15,378 nt of DNA, taken from positions 1 through 15,378 of the forward strand of contig JASLCW010000187.1 in assembly GCA_030151765.1 (NCBI GenBank). The letters are read 5' to 3'. A model generated the notes under the pieces. It was not told the DNA's origin, made no database searches, and saw only the letters and a program-made list of their open reading frames with translations. Below are positions 6,802 to 13,674 of this stretch, piece by piece. Within the stretch, counting starts at the first letter, position 1. Each line of letters begins with the position of its first letter. The DNA comes from Marmoricola sp. (GTDB taxonomy: Bacteria; Actinomycetota; Actinomycetes; Propionibacteriales; Nocardioidaceae). The translations under genes were made by a program, and so were the position numbers.

Positions 6802-8265
6802 ATGCGAGTTCTCGGAAGCTTTGTCATTGCTGCGCTCGTCGGCGCGGGGGCACTGGCTGCTCCGGCGAGCGGCGTACCGGGAGGTGAGCCCGGCAGGACT
6901 CAAGTCGCGGTCTCGGGCGGCATGGGTCAGCTGGCCGGCGGGCACGCGGCGCAGCTCACCGCCTCGACGACCCGCGCGTACGCCGTACCCGACAGTGATG
7001 CGGGCCTGGGCCCGATCACCACGGCGCCCAACGGCGACATGTGGTTCATCGAGATCAATGCCCGCTCGGTGCCCGCGTCGAGCACCGGCTACGGCAACAT
7101 CCTCGGCCGGATCAAGCCCACCGGCGAGATCGATCGCTGGTGGTTCACCGCGACGACGCAGTACTCGCAGATGAAGGACCTCGACGTCGACGCCACCGGC
7201 AACATCTGGTTCGTCTACGACCAGGGCCGCAAGGTCGAGCGCTTCGATCCGGTGACCGGGAACGGCACCTATTGGGACATCGATCCCTCGGGTGCGGACC
7301 CGTGGGGCAATGGTGTCCGGATCGGTCCCGACGGCGTGTCCGCGTGGGTCACCGTCGGATACGGCAATCACGGTCTCGCCGTCGTCAAGGGCGACGGCCT
7401 GATCTACAACTACTCCAATCCCGCCTGCACGAGCGCGATCTCCCGCGGCACCTCCGGAACCATGTGGTGCACCGACGGCACCACCAAGATCTTCCGCATC
7501 GCCGCTGATGCCTCGGGCACGCAGACCTATCCCCTGCGGGCCGACGCGACGTACCCGTATTCGCTGGCGCCGGGCAACAAGGGCGCGGTCTGGTTCGGCC
7601 GCGACACCGGCGGCAGCATGTTCCTGTCGCCCGCGCGGGGCAGCGTCGGCTGGCTCGACCTCGGCAGTTCCGACGCGCACTACATCCGGGTCGGCGACCG
7701 GGTCGCTCCCCGCTCGCTGAAGCTCGGACCCGACGGCAACATGTGGTTCACCTCCGTCGGTGCCGCCAAGGGCATCGGCCATGTGAACGCGGCCGGCATC
7801 GGCGCGGTCACGCAGGTCGGCGACTGGCACCCCGAGGGCCTCACCTTCAGCAAGGACGGCGCGCTCTGGTTCACCGACGACGACAACAACTCGATCGTCC
7901 GGGTGGGCCGGGACCGCTTGCAGACGACGAACGTCAATGTCGGCTCGAACTTCCAGATCAAGCCGGTCAGTGCCTCCCGCAAGCTCGCCCTCAAGGTGCA
8001 GGCGAAGGGCAACAAGCGGGTCTTCACCGGCAAGGCCACCTCGCCGTGGCCGGGCTGCCGGGCCGGCACCGTCCAGGTACGCCGGGTGAAGGGTCACTCG
8101 TCCGTCGTCGTCGCCAAGGGCAAGGCGAAGGCCGACGGCAGCTACACGGTGAAGGTCAAGAAGTCGAAGGCCAGGAAGGGCAAGTACTTCACCCGCATCC
8201 TCCAGACCAAGCCCGGCGGCACGATCTGCTCGGTCGCGAACTCGCCCAAGCGCAAAGTGCACTGA
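6802..8265 (+). CDS. Secreted seven-bladed propeller protein, virginiamycin-B-lyase-like
   Basis: A 487-residue exported protein. ATG 6802 starts a signal peptide (MRVLGSFVIAALVGAGALAAPASG); upstream in-frame codons would spoil it. Residues about 60-385 form a beta-propeller: the blade motif G-x-x-W-F (or close) recurs with Trp81, 136, 182, 222, 264, 315 and 356, i.e. seven blades, as in the Vgb/streptogramin lyase family (LGRIKPTGEI, GNIWFVYDQGRKVERFDP, GNMWFTSVG, GALWFTDDDNNSIVRVG). Residues about 390-487 are a separate, very basic beta-rich domain with Cys419 and Cys476, probably disulfide-linked, as in C-terminal Ig-like domains of actinobacterial exoproteins. The segment matching the lyase's EPHG active-site motif reads HPEGL (343-347), so real streptogramin lyase activity is doubtful and a binding or scaffold role outside the cell seems more likely (inference). 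It converges on the beta-glucosidase gene. Confidence 0.8.
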   Translation: MRVLGSFVIAALVGAGALAAPASGVPGGEPGRTQVAVSGGMGQLAGGHAAQLTASTTRAYAVPDSDAGLGPITTAPNGDMWFIEINARSVPASSTGYGNILGRIKPTGEIDRWWFTATTQYSQMKDLDVDATGNIWFVYDQGRKVERFDPVTGNGTYWDIDPSGADPWGNGVRIGPDGVSAWVTVGYGNHGLAVVKGDGLIYNYSNPACTSAISRGTSGTMWCTDGTTKIFRIAADASGTQTYPLRADATYPYSLAPGNKGAVWFGRDTGGSMFLSPARGSVGWLDLGSSDAHYIRVGDRVAPRSLKLGPDGNMWFTSVGAAKGIGHVNAAGIGAVTQVGDWHPEGLTFSKDGALWFTDDDNNSIVRVGRDRLQTTNVNVGSNFQIKPVSASRKLALKVQAKGNKRVFTGKATSPWPGCRAGTVQVRRVKGHSSVVVAKGKAKADGSYTVKVKKSKARKGKYFTRILQTKPGGTICSVANSPKRKVH

Positions 8266-8267
8266 CG

Positions 8268-8344
8268 TGGGGTCTCGGCGGGTTGAGAATGCATTCTGCT
8301 GGGGTCTCGGCGGGGTTTTGTTGCATTTGGGTGGGGTCTCAGCG
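8268..8344. repeat. 32-bp-period tandem repeat between convergent genes
   Basis: TGGGGTCTCGGCGGG at 8268 recurs at 8300 and, as TGGGGTCTCAGCG, at 8332: three cores at exactly 32-bp steps. The GCATT block at 8291 also recurs at 8323. The third core contains the TGA stop of the minus-strand glucosidase gene (8339-8341). The repeat fills the whole gap between the two convergent genes. No strong hairpin is evident, so a terminator role is possible but unproven. Confidence 0.75.
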
Positions 8345-9649
8345 TGATTTGAGGAGCTCTGCGTACCAGTCGAAGCTCGCCTTCGGCGTACGCACCTGGG
8401 TGTCGTAGTCGACGTGCACGAGGCCGAATCGCTGCGTGTACCCCTCGTCCCACTCGAAGTTGTCGAGCAGCGACCAGCAGTAGTAGCCCTCCACCCGCAC
8501 GCCGGCCGCGATCGCCTCGCTGACCGCCTCCAGATGCCCCTGCAGGTAGGCGATCCGCCCGCTGTCCTCGATCCTGCCGTCGACGATGTCGTCGGGGAAG
8601 GAGCAGCCGTTCTCGGTGATCCGGATCGGCGGCAACGACGGGTGCCGATGAGCCAGGTCGGCGAGGAAGTCCCGCAGACCCTCCGGTACGACGGGCCAGC
8701 CGTAGCCGGTCCGCGGGTGTTCCCCGGCCAGGTCCTGCATCTCGAAGGGAAGGTCGGCCCCCTCAGCGGCCGCGGCGATCTGCATCGGCATGTAGTAGTT
8801 CACGCCGTAGAAGTCGAGCGGCTGGTGGATCAGCGCCAGGTCCTCGACGGGGAAGGCGTCGGCGAGTGCCTCCGGATAGTGTCCCTCGACCATGGGCTCG
8901 GAGAAGATCCGGTTCCAGATCAGGTCGAAGAAGCCGGCCGCGTCGACATCGGCCTGCTCCGGTGAAGCGGCCACGATCGGGGCGTGGTTGGTGGCGCAGC
9001 CGATCGTCCGGGCACCACCGGCGCGCAAGGCCTGGGCACCGAGGCCGTGCGCCAGGTTGAGATGGTGCGCGGCCGGCAGGGCATCGAAGCCGAGGGTCTT
9101 GCCGGGGGCGTTCATGCCCAGCGCATAGCCGAGGAAGGCGGCCACATTGGGCTCGTTGACCGGCACCCACGACTCGACCCGGTCGCCGAGGCGTTCCACC
9201 ACGATGGCGGCGTACTCCGCGAAGCGCTCTGCGGTGTCCCGGTTGAGCCAGCCGCCCGCGTCCTCGAGGGCCTGCGGCAGATCCCAGTGGTACAGCGTCG
9301 CCATCGGCGCGATGCCGGCGCCGCCGAGTTCGTCGACCAGGCGGTCGTAGAAGTCCAGGCCGCGGGCCTCGACGGCACCGCTTCCGGTCGGCTGGATCCG
9401 CGGCCAGGCGATCGAGAACCGGTAGCCGTCGACCCCGAGCCGGCTCATCAGCGCGATGTCCTCGGCGTACCGGTGGTAGTGATCGCAGGCGACCGCGCCG
9501 CTCGACCCGTCCTTGATCCGACCCGGCTCGGCCGTGTAGGCGTCCCAGATGCTGCGGCCGCGGCCGTCCTCATCGACGGCGCCCTCGATCTGGTACGAGG
9601 CCGTACTGGTGCCGAATCTGAAGCCTGCGGGAAGCGAAATCTCAGCCAT
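8339..9649 (-). CDS. bglB: GH1 beta-glucosidase
   Basis: A 436-residue glycoside hydrolase family 1 enzyme, the usual length for a bacterial cytosolic beta-glucosidase. It cleaves terminal beta-D-glucosyl (or related) residues from cellobiose-type oligosaccharides or aryl glucosides by a retaining mechanism. The acid/base is Glu166 in WVPVNEPN (161-168) and the nucleophile is Glu346 in IRITENG (342-348). Other family landmarks are FRFGTSTASYQIEGA near 10-24, YRFSIAWPRI near 76-85, LYHWDLPQAL at 119-128 and WSLLDNFEW at 392-400, which binds the -1 sugar. There is no signal peptide. I start at ATG 9649, where FGTSTASYQ homology begins 12 residues in; an upstream in-frame start at 9709 would run into the pirin gene and add unrelated residues. 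The symbol is generic: natural substrate and exact bglA/bglB orthology cannot be read from sequence. It diverges from the pirin gene. Confidence 0.93.
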   Translation of the reverse strand: MAEISLPAGFRFGTSTASYQIEGAVDEDGRGRSIWDAYTAEPGRIKDGSSGAVACDHYHRYAEDIALMSRLGVDGYRFSIAWPRIQPTGSGAVEARGLDFYDRLVDELGGAGIAPMATLYHWDLPQALEDAGGWLNRDTAERFAEYAAIVVERLGDRVESWVPVNEPNVAAFLGYALGMNAPGKTLGFDALPAAHHLNLAHGLGAQALRAGGARTIGCATNHAPIVAASPEQADVDAAGFFDLIWNRIFSEPMVEGHYPEALADAFPVEDLALIHQPLDFYGVNYYMPMQIAAAAEGADLPFEMQDLAGEHPRTGYGWPVVPEGLRDFLADLAHRHPSLPPIRITENGCSFPDDIVDGRIEDSGRIAYLQGHLEAVSEAIAAGVRVEGYYCWSLLDNFEWDEGYTQRFGLVHVDYDTQVRTPKASFDWYAELLKSR

Positions 9650-9655
9650 GTCTGC

Positions 9656-9662
9656 GATTCTT
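9656..9662. promoter_or_regulatory. Possible shared bidirectional -10 element
   Basis: Within the 19-bp gap between the two start codons, GATTCT (9656-9661, plus) and AAGAAT (9662-9657, minus) each keep the A2 and T6 of a -10 hexamer and use the same A:T pairs (9657 and 9661). Each ends 7 nt before its own start codon, and the centre of symmetry (9659) is the exact centre of the gap. No good -35 is seen on either side, so this is tentative. Confidence 0.35.
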
Positions 9663-9668
9663 ACCGAC

Positions 9669-10340
9669 ATGCCGATAGAAGTGCTCCCCGCCGGGGGGCG
9701 TTTCCGCACTCAGGAGGCCGGGCGGGAGACCTGGCACTCCTTCTCCTTCGGCGTGCACTACGACCCGCACAATGTCGGCTTCGGCGCACTGCTGGTGCAC
9801 AACGACGATCACCTCGAGGCCCGCTCCGGCTATCCGGAGCATCCCCATCGCGACACCGAGATCGTCACCTGGGTGATCGAGGGCGCGCTGCGTCATCGCG
9901 ACGATCTGGGCAACGAGGGCGTGCTCGAGGCGGGCAGCGTGCAGGTCCTGTCGGCCGGCTCCGGAGTGGTGCACACCGAGTACGCCGACGGCGTCCCGAC
10001 GCGGTTCGTGCAGTCCTGGCTGCGGCCGGACACCAGCGACCTGGCACCCTCGTACGCGCGCACCTCGGTCGGTGCCGGCCTCACCTGCGTCGCCGACGGC
10101 GAGGACGGCCTGCCCCTGCACGCCCGGGGTGCCGCGTGCCATGTCGCCCGGCTGGCGGCCGGCGAGACGATCGAACTCCCGGACTCTCCGCGGCTCCACG
10201 TCTTCACCGCGACCGGATCCGCCCTGGTCGGCGATCGCCTCCTCGAGTCCGGCGATGCCGCCCGCCTGATCCACGAGGGCGGCCGGTTGCTGCGAGCCGA
10301 CGCCGACGGCGCCGGCCTGCTGATCTGGGCGCTGGCCTGA
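9669..10340 (+). CDS. Pirin-family bicupin protein
   Basis: A 223-residue cupin protein of the pirin family. The N-terminal cupin has the HPHRDTEIVTWVIEG segment (58-72) and SAGSGVVHTEY (95-105), giving the expected metal ligands His58, His60, His102 and Glu104, comparable to the Fe-binding His/His/His/Glu of human pirin and E. coli YhhW. RETWHSFSFGVHYDP near 19-33 is another family hallmark. Bacterial pirins are cytosolic; some oxidise quercetin-like flavonols, others act as regulators, and the substrate here is unknown. ATG 9648 (MSAILTDMPIEV...) is an alternative 7 residues upstream with a distant GGGAAG, but it would overlap the glucosidase start codon; family proteins usually begin just before the I/V-E-V segment, so I prefer 9669. 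It lies 43 bp upstream of the NiCoT gene, which has its own promoter. Confidence 0.88.
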   Translation: MPIEVLPAGGRFRTQEAGRETWHSFSFGVHYDPHNVGFGALLVHNDDHLEARSGYPEHPHRDTEIVTWVIEGALRHRDDLGNEGVLEAGSVQVLSAGSGVVHTEYADGVPTRFVQSWLRPDTSDLAPSYARTSVGAGLTCVADGEDGLPLHARGAACHVARLAAGETIELPDSPRLHVFTATGSALVGDRLLESGDAARLIHEGGRLLRADADGAGLLIWALA

Positions 10341-10345
10341 CCCGA

Positions 10346-10370
10346 CTTGTTGCGAATGGTTCGCAACAAG
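10346..10370. promoter_or_regulatory. Nur-box-like operator of the NiCoT gene
   Basis: A perfect inverted repeat: arm CTTGTTGCGAA (10346-10356), 3-bp centre, arm TTCGCAACAAG (10360-10370). Its core TTGCGA-N5-TCGCAA (10350-10366) fits the published Nur box of Streptomyces, tTGCaa-N5-ttGCAA, in length, spacing and outer bases. Nur is a Fur-family repressor that binds DNA when nickel is present. The site covers the -35 and most of the spacer of the NiCoT promoter. No Nur gene is in the window. Confidence 0.7.
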
Positions 10371-10377
10371 CTACTGT
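10350..10377 (+). promoter_or_regulatory. Leaderless promoter of the NiCoT gene
   Basis: TTGCGA (10350-10355), a 16-bp spacer and TACTGT (10372-10377) are followed by 6 nt and the GTG start. Transcription would begin at about the start codon. There is no usable ribosome-binding site between them. Confidence 0.55.
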
Positions 10378-10383
10378 GGGCAG

Positions 10384-11436
10384 GTGATCCGCTCCTCCCG
10401 TGCCAGCCTGATCGGCTGCCTTGCCTTCGTGGCCCTCCTCCACATCGTCGGCTGGGGACTGCTGATCGGCATCGTGGCTCCGCACGACTACCGGGTCGGC
10501 GGCCAGGTGCTCGGCATCGGTCTCGGGCTCACGGCGTACACGCTGGGCATGCGGCACGCCTTCGACGCCGACCACATCGCCGCGATCGACAACACCACCC
10601 GGAAGCTGCTGGCCGAGGGCCAGCGCCCGACCAGCGTCGGCTTCTGGTTCAGCCTCGGACACAGCTCGGTCGTCTTCGTCATGGTGATGGGCATCGCGCT
10701 CGGCGTGCGAGCCCTGTCCAGCGGCGTCGCGGACGACGACTCGTGGCTGCACCAGGCGACCGGCATCTGGGGCACCTCGATCAGCGGCACCTTCCTGGTG
10801 CTGATCGGCCTGATCAACCTGGTCGCGCTGGTCGGCATCCTGAAGGTCTTCGCGAAGATGCGTCGCGGCGAGTACGACGAGGCCGCGCTGGAGCGTCAGC
10901 TCGACTCGCGCGGCTTCCTCAACCGGATCCTCGGCCGGGTCAACAAGCTGGTCACCAAGCCCTGGCAGATGTACCCGGTCGGCTTCCTCTTCGGACTCGG
11001 CTTCGACACCGTCACCGAGATCGGCCTGCTGGTGATCGCCGGCGGCGCGGTCGCCAGCGGCCTGCCCTGGTGGGCGGTGCTCACCCTGCCGGTGCTCTTC
11101 ACCGCCGGCATGGCCCTGCTCGACACCATCGACGGCGCCTTCATGCAGGTCGCCTACGGTTGGGCCTTCTCCCGACCGGTGCGCAAGGTCTACTACAACA
11201 TCACCGTCACCGCGCTCTCGGTCGCGGTCGCGCTGATCATCGGCGTCATCGAGCTGGTCGGCCTGCTCGCCGAGAAGGTCGGCATCACCTCAGGCCCGCT
11301 GGCCTTCCTGGCCAACCTGAATCTCGAGTACGTCGGCTACGGGATCGTCGGGCTCTTCTTCGTGACCTGGGCACTCTCCGTGGCGATCTGGAAGCTCGGC
11401 CGCATCGAGGAGCGCTGGACGGCCCACCTGGCCTGA
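10384..11436 (+). CDS. NiCoT-family nickel/cobalt permease
   Basis: A 350-residue inner-membrane permease of the HoxN/NixA/NicT family, which imports Ni2+ and/or Co2+ with high affinity. The family signature H-x4-D-H is His58-Asp63-His64 in RHAFDADHIAAIDNTTRK (57-74). Other conserved blocks are FSLGHSSVVF (89-98), LGFDTVTEI (205-213) and GMALLDTIDGAFM (242-254). About eight hydrophobic segments are visible, with a charged cytosolic loop near 157-195. The GTG start follows from the homology and from the TACTGT hexamer 6 nt upstream. The Nur-like operator suggests nickel is the regulated metal and probably the substrate. No urease, hydrogenase or cobalamin gene lies nearby to show where the metal goes; a nickel superoxide dismutase elsewhere would be one candidate in an actinobacterium. 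Nickel versus cobalt preference cannot be read reliably from sequence. Confidence 0.93.
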   Translation: MIRSSRASLIGCLAFVALLHIVGWGLLIGIVAPHDYRVGGQVLGIGLGLTAYTLGMRHAFDADHIAAIDNTTRKLLAEGQRPTSVGFWFSLGHSSVVFVMVMGIALGVRALSSGVADDDSWLHQATGIWGTSISGTFLVLIGLINLVALVGILKVFAKMRRGEYDEAALERQLDSRGFLNRILGRVNKLVTKPWQMYPVGFLFGLGFDTVTEIGLLVIAGGAVASGLPWWAVLTLPVLFTAGMALLDTIDGAFMQVAYGWAFSRPVRKVYYNITVTALSVAVALIIGVIELVGLLAEKVGITSGPLAFLANLNLEYVGYGIVGLFFVTWALSVAIWKLGRIEERWTAHLA

Positions 11437-11445
11437 GGGCCGTCC
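11417..11445. terminator. Hairpin between convergent NiCoT and MpaB-like genes
   Basis: GGACGGCCC (11417-11425) and GGGCCGTCC (11437-11445) form a perfect 9-bp GC-rich stem with an 11-nt loop containing the NiCoT stop codon. It lies within 3 bp of the stop of the opposing gene. There is no U-tract, so it is a U-less hairpin of the kind often proposed as an actinobacterial terminator, and could serve both directions. Confidence 0.6.
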
Positions 11446-11447
11446 CT

Positions 11448-12347
11448 TCAGGCGGTGGCGGTCTCCTGCGATACGCGCGCTGGGCACCCGGCGGGGAAGG
11501 TGCCCAGCGCGGCGACGTCGTACCCGCTCGGATAGCACTTGTAGTAGCCCATGTCGCGGGTCCACTTCTGCTTCGACCGGGCCGGCATCAGCGCGATCAG
11601 CCGGGCCCGCAGGCGCATGCCGCCGTGGAAGAGGCGCCGCTCCAGGCCGGTCACCCTCGGGTAGCCGAAGGCGAGCCGGAGCCGGTCGTCCATCAGCGAG
11701 TAGGCGAAGCGCTTGACCAGCCACGCCGGGGCGTACTTGTTGGGCGCGAAGGTGGTCAGGAGGTCGAGGGTGGAGTCGGCGACCTTCCGGGCCTTGGCGT
11801 CGTAGGCGAAGTGCGCGGTCTCGTAGTCCTCCAGCAGCCGGTCGAAGCCCTGGTAGTCGGCCGGGATGTCCTTGATCCCCATGTGCCGGCCCAGCTCGAT
11901 GTAGTAGTTGGTCGAGGCGATCACCTCGGTGTGCGTCAGCGGGCGGTAGCCCCACTGGTCGTACCAGCGCTTCGGCATCACCACGAAGGTAGCGAGTACG
12001 TAGAGCATGTCGTCATTGCTGATGTCGTAGCGGCCGTGCATCTGGTTGATCCGGCGCAGCGCCTCACGCCCGCGTCCCTGCGGCTCGCTCAGCCCGTGCT
12101 CGAGAACCTCCTCGAGCAGCAGCCCGGTGTCGTCGTACCGCTTCTGGACGCGGTCGGTGAACTCGCCGGTGTCGTGCAGCAGTACGCCGATCGAAGGGAC
12201 CGCGTAGGTCCGGAAGAGCGCGAAGGAGAGCGACTGCACGGCATCCCACGGAAACTCGTAGGTCGCGAGATTGACCGCGATCTCGTGGAAGTCCTTCTCG
12301 GGGTCGAGCTGATCGTGGCGCCGCCGCCAGTGTCCGCGTGACTTCAT
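11448..12347 (-). CDS. MpaB-family (DUF2236) oxygenase-like protein
   Basis: A 299-residue protein of the DUF2236 family (ER-bound oxygenase MpaB / latex-clearing protein Lcp catalytic domain). Evidence is the segment INQMHGRYDISNDDMLYVLA (100-119) followed by KRWYDQWGYRPLTHTE (126-141), an arrangement typical of MpaB-type proteins, in an almost all-helical sequence. In Lcp the related fold binds heme b and cleaves polyisoprene; MpaB of Penicillium cleaves a prenyl chain in mycophenolic acid synthesis. His104 is a possible functional histidine here, but I cannot assign a heme ligand without alignment. There is no signal peptide or obvious membrane helix, unlike secreted Lcp. The substrate is unknown; a prenyl or other lipid chain is a guess from family. 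It begins at ATG 12347 with no SD and a -10 hexamer 7 nt upstream, so it is probably leaderless and separately regulated from the DUF1501 gene 53 bp upstream. Confidence 0.8.
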   Translation of the reverse strand: MKSRGHWRRRHDQLDPEKDFHEIAVNLATYEFPWDAVQSLSFALFRTYAVPSIGVLLHDTGEFTDRVQKRYDDTGLLLEEVLEHGLSEPQGRGREALRRINQMHGRYDISNDDMLYVLATFVVMPKRWYDQWGYRPLTHTEVIASTNYYIELGRHMGIKDIPADYQGFDRLLEDYETAHFAYDAKARKVADSTLDLLTTFAPNKYAPAWLVKRFAYSLMDDRLRLAFGYPRVTGLERRLFHGGMRLRARLIALMPARSKQKWTRDMGYYKCYPSGYDVAALGTFPAGCPARVSQETATA

Positions 12348-12352
12348 GACGA

Positions 12353-12369
12353 TGACAGTAATACTGTCA
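12353..12369. promoter_or_regulatory. 17-bp palindromic operator of the MpaB-like gene
   Basis: TGACAGTA, a single A, then TACTGTCA: a perfect 8+1+8 inverted repeat. A further CTGTCAC copy at 12378-12384 repeats the right half (12364-12370) at a 14-bp step. The palindrome covers the -10 of the downstream gene. Size and form are those of TetR-family operators, but no TetR gene is in the window, so the regulator is unknown. Confidence 0.65.
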
Positions 12370-12383
12370 CGGTTCTTCTGTCA
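12355..12383 (-). promoter_or_regulatory. Leaderless promoter of the MpaB-like gene
   Basis: On the minus strand TGACAG (12378-12383), a 17-bp spacer and TACTGT (12355-12360) are followed by 7 nt and the ATG. The same TACTGT hexamer is used for NiCoT. A repressor on the 12353-12369 palindrome would cover the -10. Confidence 0.55.
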
Positions 12384-12400
12384 CCGATTGGTGCTCGGGG

Positions 12401-13669
12401 TCACGTTGCCTCCAGAGCGCCGACCGGCACCGGCGAGAAGCGCGGGAAGACGGCGGCCGGTGAGGCGCCGAGGCGCGTGCCGATCACCTCGGCCAGAACG
12501 CTGCGGTAGTCGGTGGTCACCAGCAGGTCGCCGTCGGCGGTATTGCTCAGGCCCGGCCAGGTGCCGTAGTAACGGCCGCCGCGTACGCCGGCGCCGAGCA
12601 GCAGCATGACATTGCCGTAGCCGTGGTCGAGGCCGTAGTTGGCATTCTCTCTGGTACGACGCCCGAACTCGCTGATCGTCACCAGCGTGACCTTGGCGCC
12701 GAGATCTCCGAGATCGGCGAAGAAGGCGGCCAGGCTGCCGGCGAGTTCCTTCACCATCGATTGCATCGAGCCCCATGCGAGGGTTCCCAGGTCGGCGTGG
12801 TGATCCCAGCTGCCGTGGTCGATCGCGATCACCTCGGCACCGACATCGGCACGGATCGTGCGCGCGGCGGCGGCCAGGGCACTGCCCAGATCGCTGTTGC
12901 CCGGATAGGCGGCACCATTGGCGGGCTTCGCCGACGAAGCCCGCACCGGGGCGAAATCAGTGACCGCGCGCAGCGCCGTACGGGCACCGGCACCGAGCGG
13001 TCCGGGCGCGGCTCCCCAGATCGTCTGCATCGAGCGTGGGCGGCCGTGCCCGGTGTCCCACTTGTCGTCGCCGCTGAGTCGCATCTCGTCGATCGATCCG
13101 ACCGAGACGGTCGGTCGCGGACCGGCCAGCTCGGTCGGCGGCGTACTCGAGCCGAACTGGATCGCCCGCAGCGCGCTCGTGCCGCCCTCGCGGCCGATCA
13201 ACCGGTTGAGCCAGCCGATCCGGGCCGACGAGCCCGGGTCGGCCTCCTCGAGCTCCTCCATCGCGGCGAAGTGCGAGCGATTGGGGGCGGGCAGGCCGGT
13301 CGCGTGCACTGCGGCCATGCGACCGCGCGCCCACATCGGCAGCAGCGGGCTCAGATCCGGATGCAGACCGAAGAAGTCGTCGCGGGCGACCAGTCGCTCC
13401 GCGGCGATGGAGATCCCCGGCCGCGCCGCGTAGTACACCGGATCGCCGTGCGGTACGACGAGACTCATCCCGTCGACGGCTCCGCGCATGGACAGCACCA
13501 CCAGGACATTGGGCGCCGTACCGGTCGCTGCATAGGCGGTCGACATGCTGGCCTCGCCGAAGCTGGCCACCGCGGCCATACCGAGTCCGGCGCCGGCCGC
13601 CATCCGGAAGAACCCGCGCCGGGAGAGGCCGGTCGGGCACGAGCACCCGGGCATCACTGAGTCAGTCAT
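12401..13669 (-). CDS. DUF1501 protein with Tat signal
   Basis: A 422-residue DUF1501 protein. The N-terminus carries a twin-arginine signal: SRRGFF (16-21), a hydrophobic stretch with GAGLGMAAVASFG, and AYA before residue 48, so the folded protein should cross the membrane by Tat. The mature part shows family blocks: VLVVLSMRGAVDGMSLVVPHGDPVYYAARP after the signal, GLHPDLSPLLPMW, VHATGLPAPNRSHFAAMEELE, AIDHGSWDHHADLG, and ISEFGRRTRENANYGLDHGYGNVMLLLGAGVRGGRYYGTWPGL. DUF1501 is related to the alkaline-phosphatase/sulfatase superfamily; the clustered Asp/His (DHGSWDHH, GLDHGYG) are likely metal ligands, but no substrate is known. The start is fixed by GAGGTGA (minus strand, about 13675-13681) 6 nt before ATG. 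It lies 5 bp after the DUF1800 gene, the usual partner in many bacteria. Confidence 0.9.
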   Translation of the reverse strand: MTDSVMPGCSCPTGLSRRGFFRMAAGAGLGMAAVASFGEASMSTAYAATGTAPNVLVVLSMRGAVDGMSLVVPHGDPVYYAARPGISIAAERLVARDDFFGLHPDLSPLLPMWARGRMAAVHATGLPAPNRSHFAAMEELEEADPGSSARIGWLNRLIGREGGTSALRAIQFGSSTPPTELAGPRPTVSVGSIDEMRLSGDDKWDTGHGRPRSMQTIWGAAPGPLGAGARTALRAVTDFAPVRASSAKPANGAAYPGNSDLGSALAAAARTIRADVGAEVIAIDHGSWDHHADLGTLAWGSMQSMVKELAGSLAAFFADLGDLGAKVTLVTISEFGRRTRENANYGLDHGYGNVMLLLGAGVRGGRYYGTWPGLSNTADGDLLVTTDYRSVLAEVIGTRLGASPAAVFPRFSPVPVGALEAT

Positions 13670-13674
13670 CGGGG

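Noticed and set aside
6802..8265. Antibiotic-resistance gene (virginiamycin B lyase)
   Set aside because: Only the propeller fold is supported. The active-site motif differs, the protein is exported, and a basic C-terminal domain is added.
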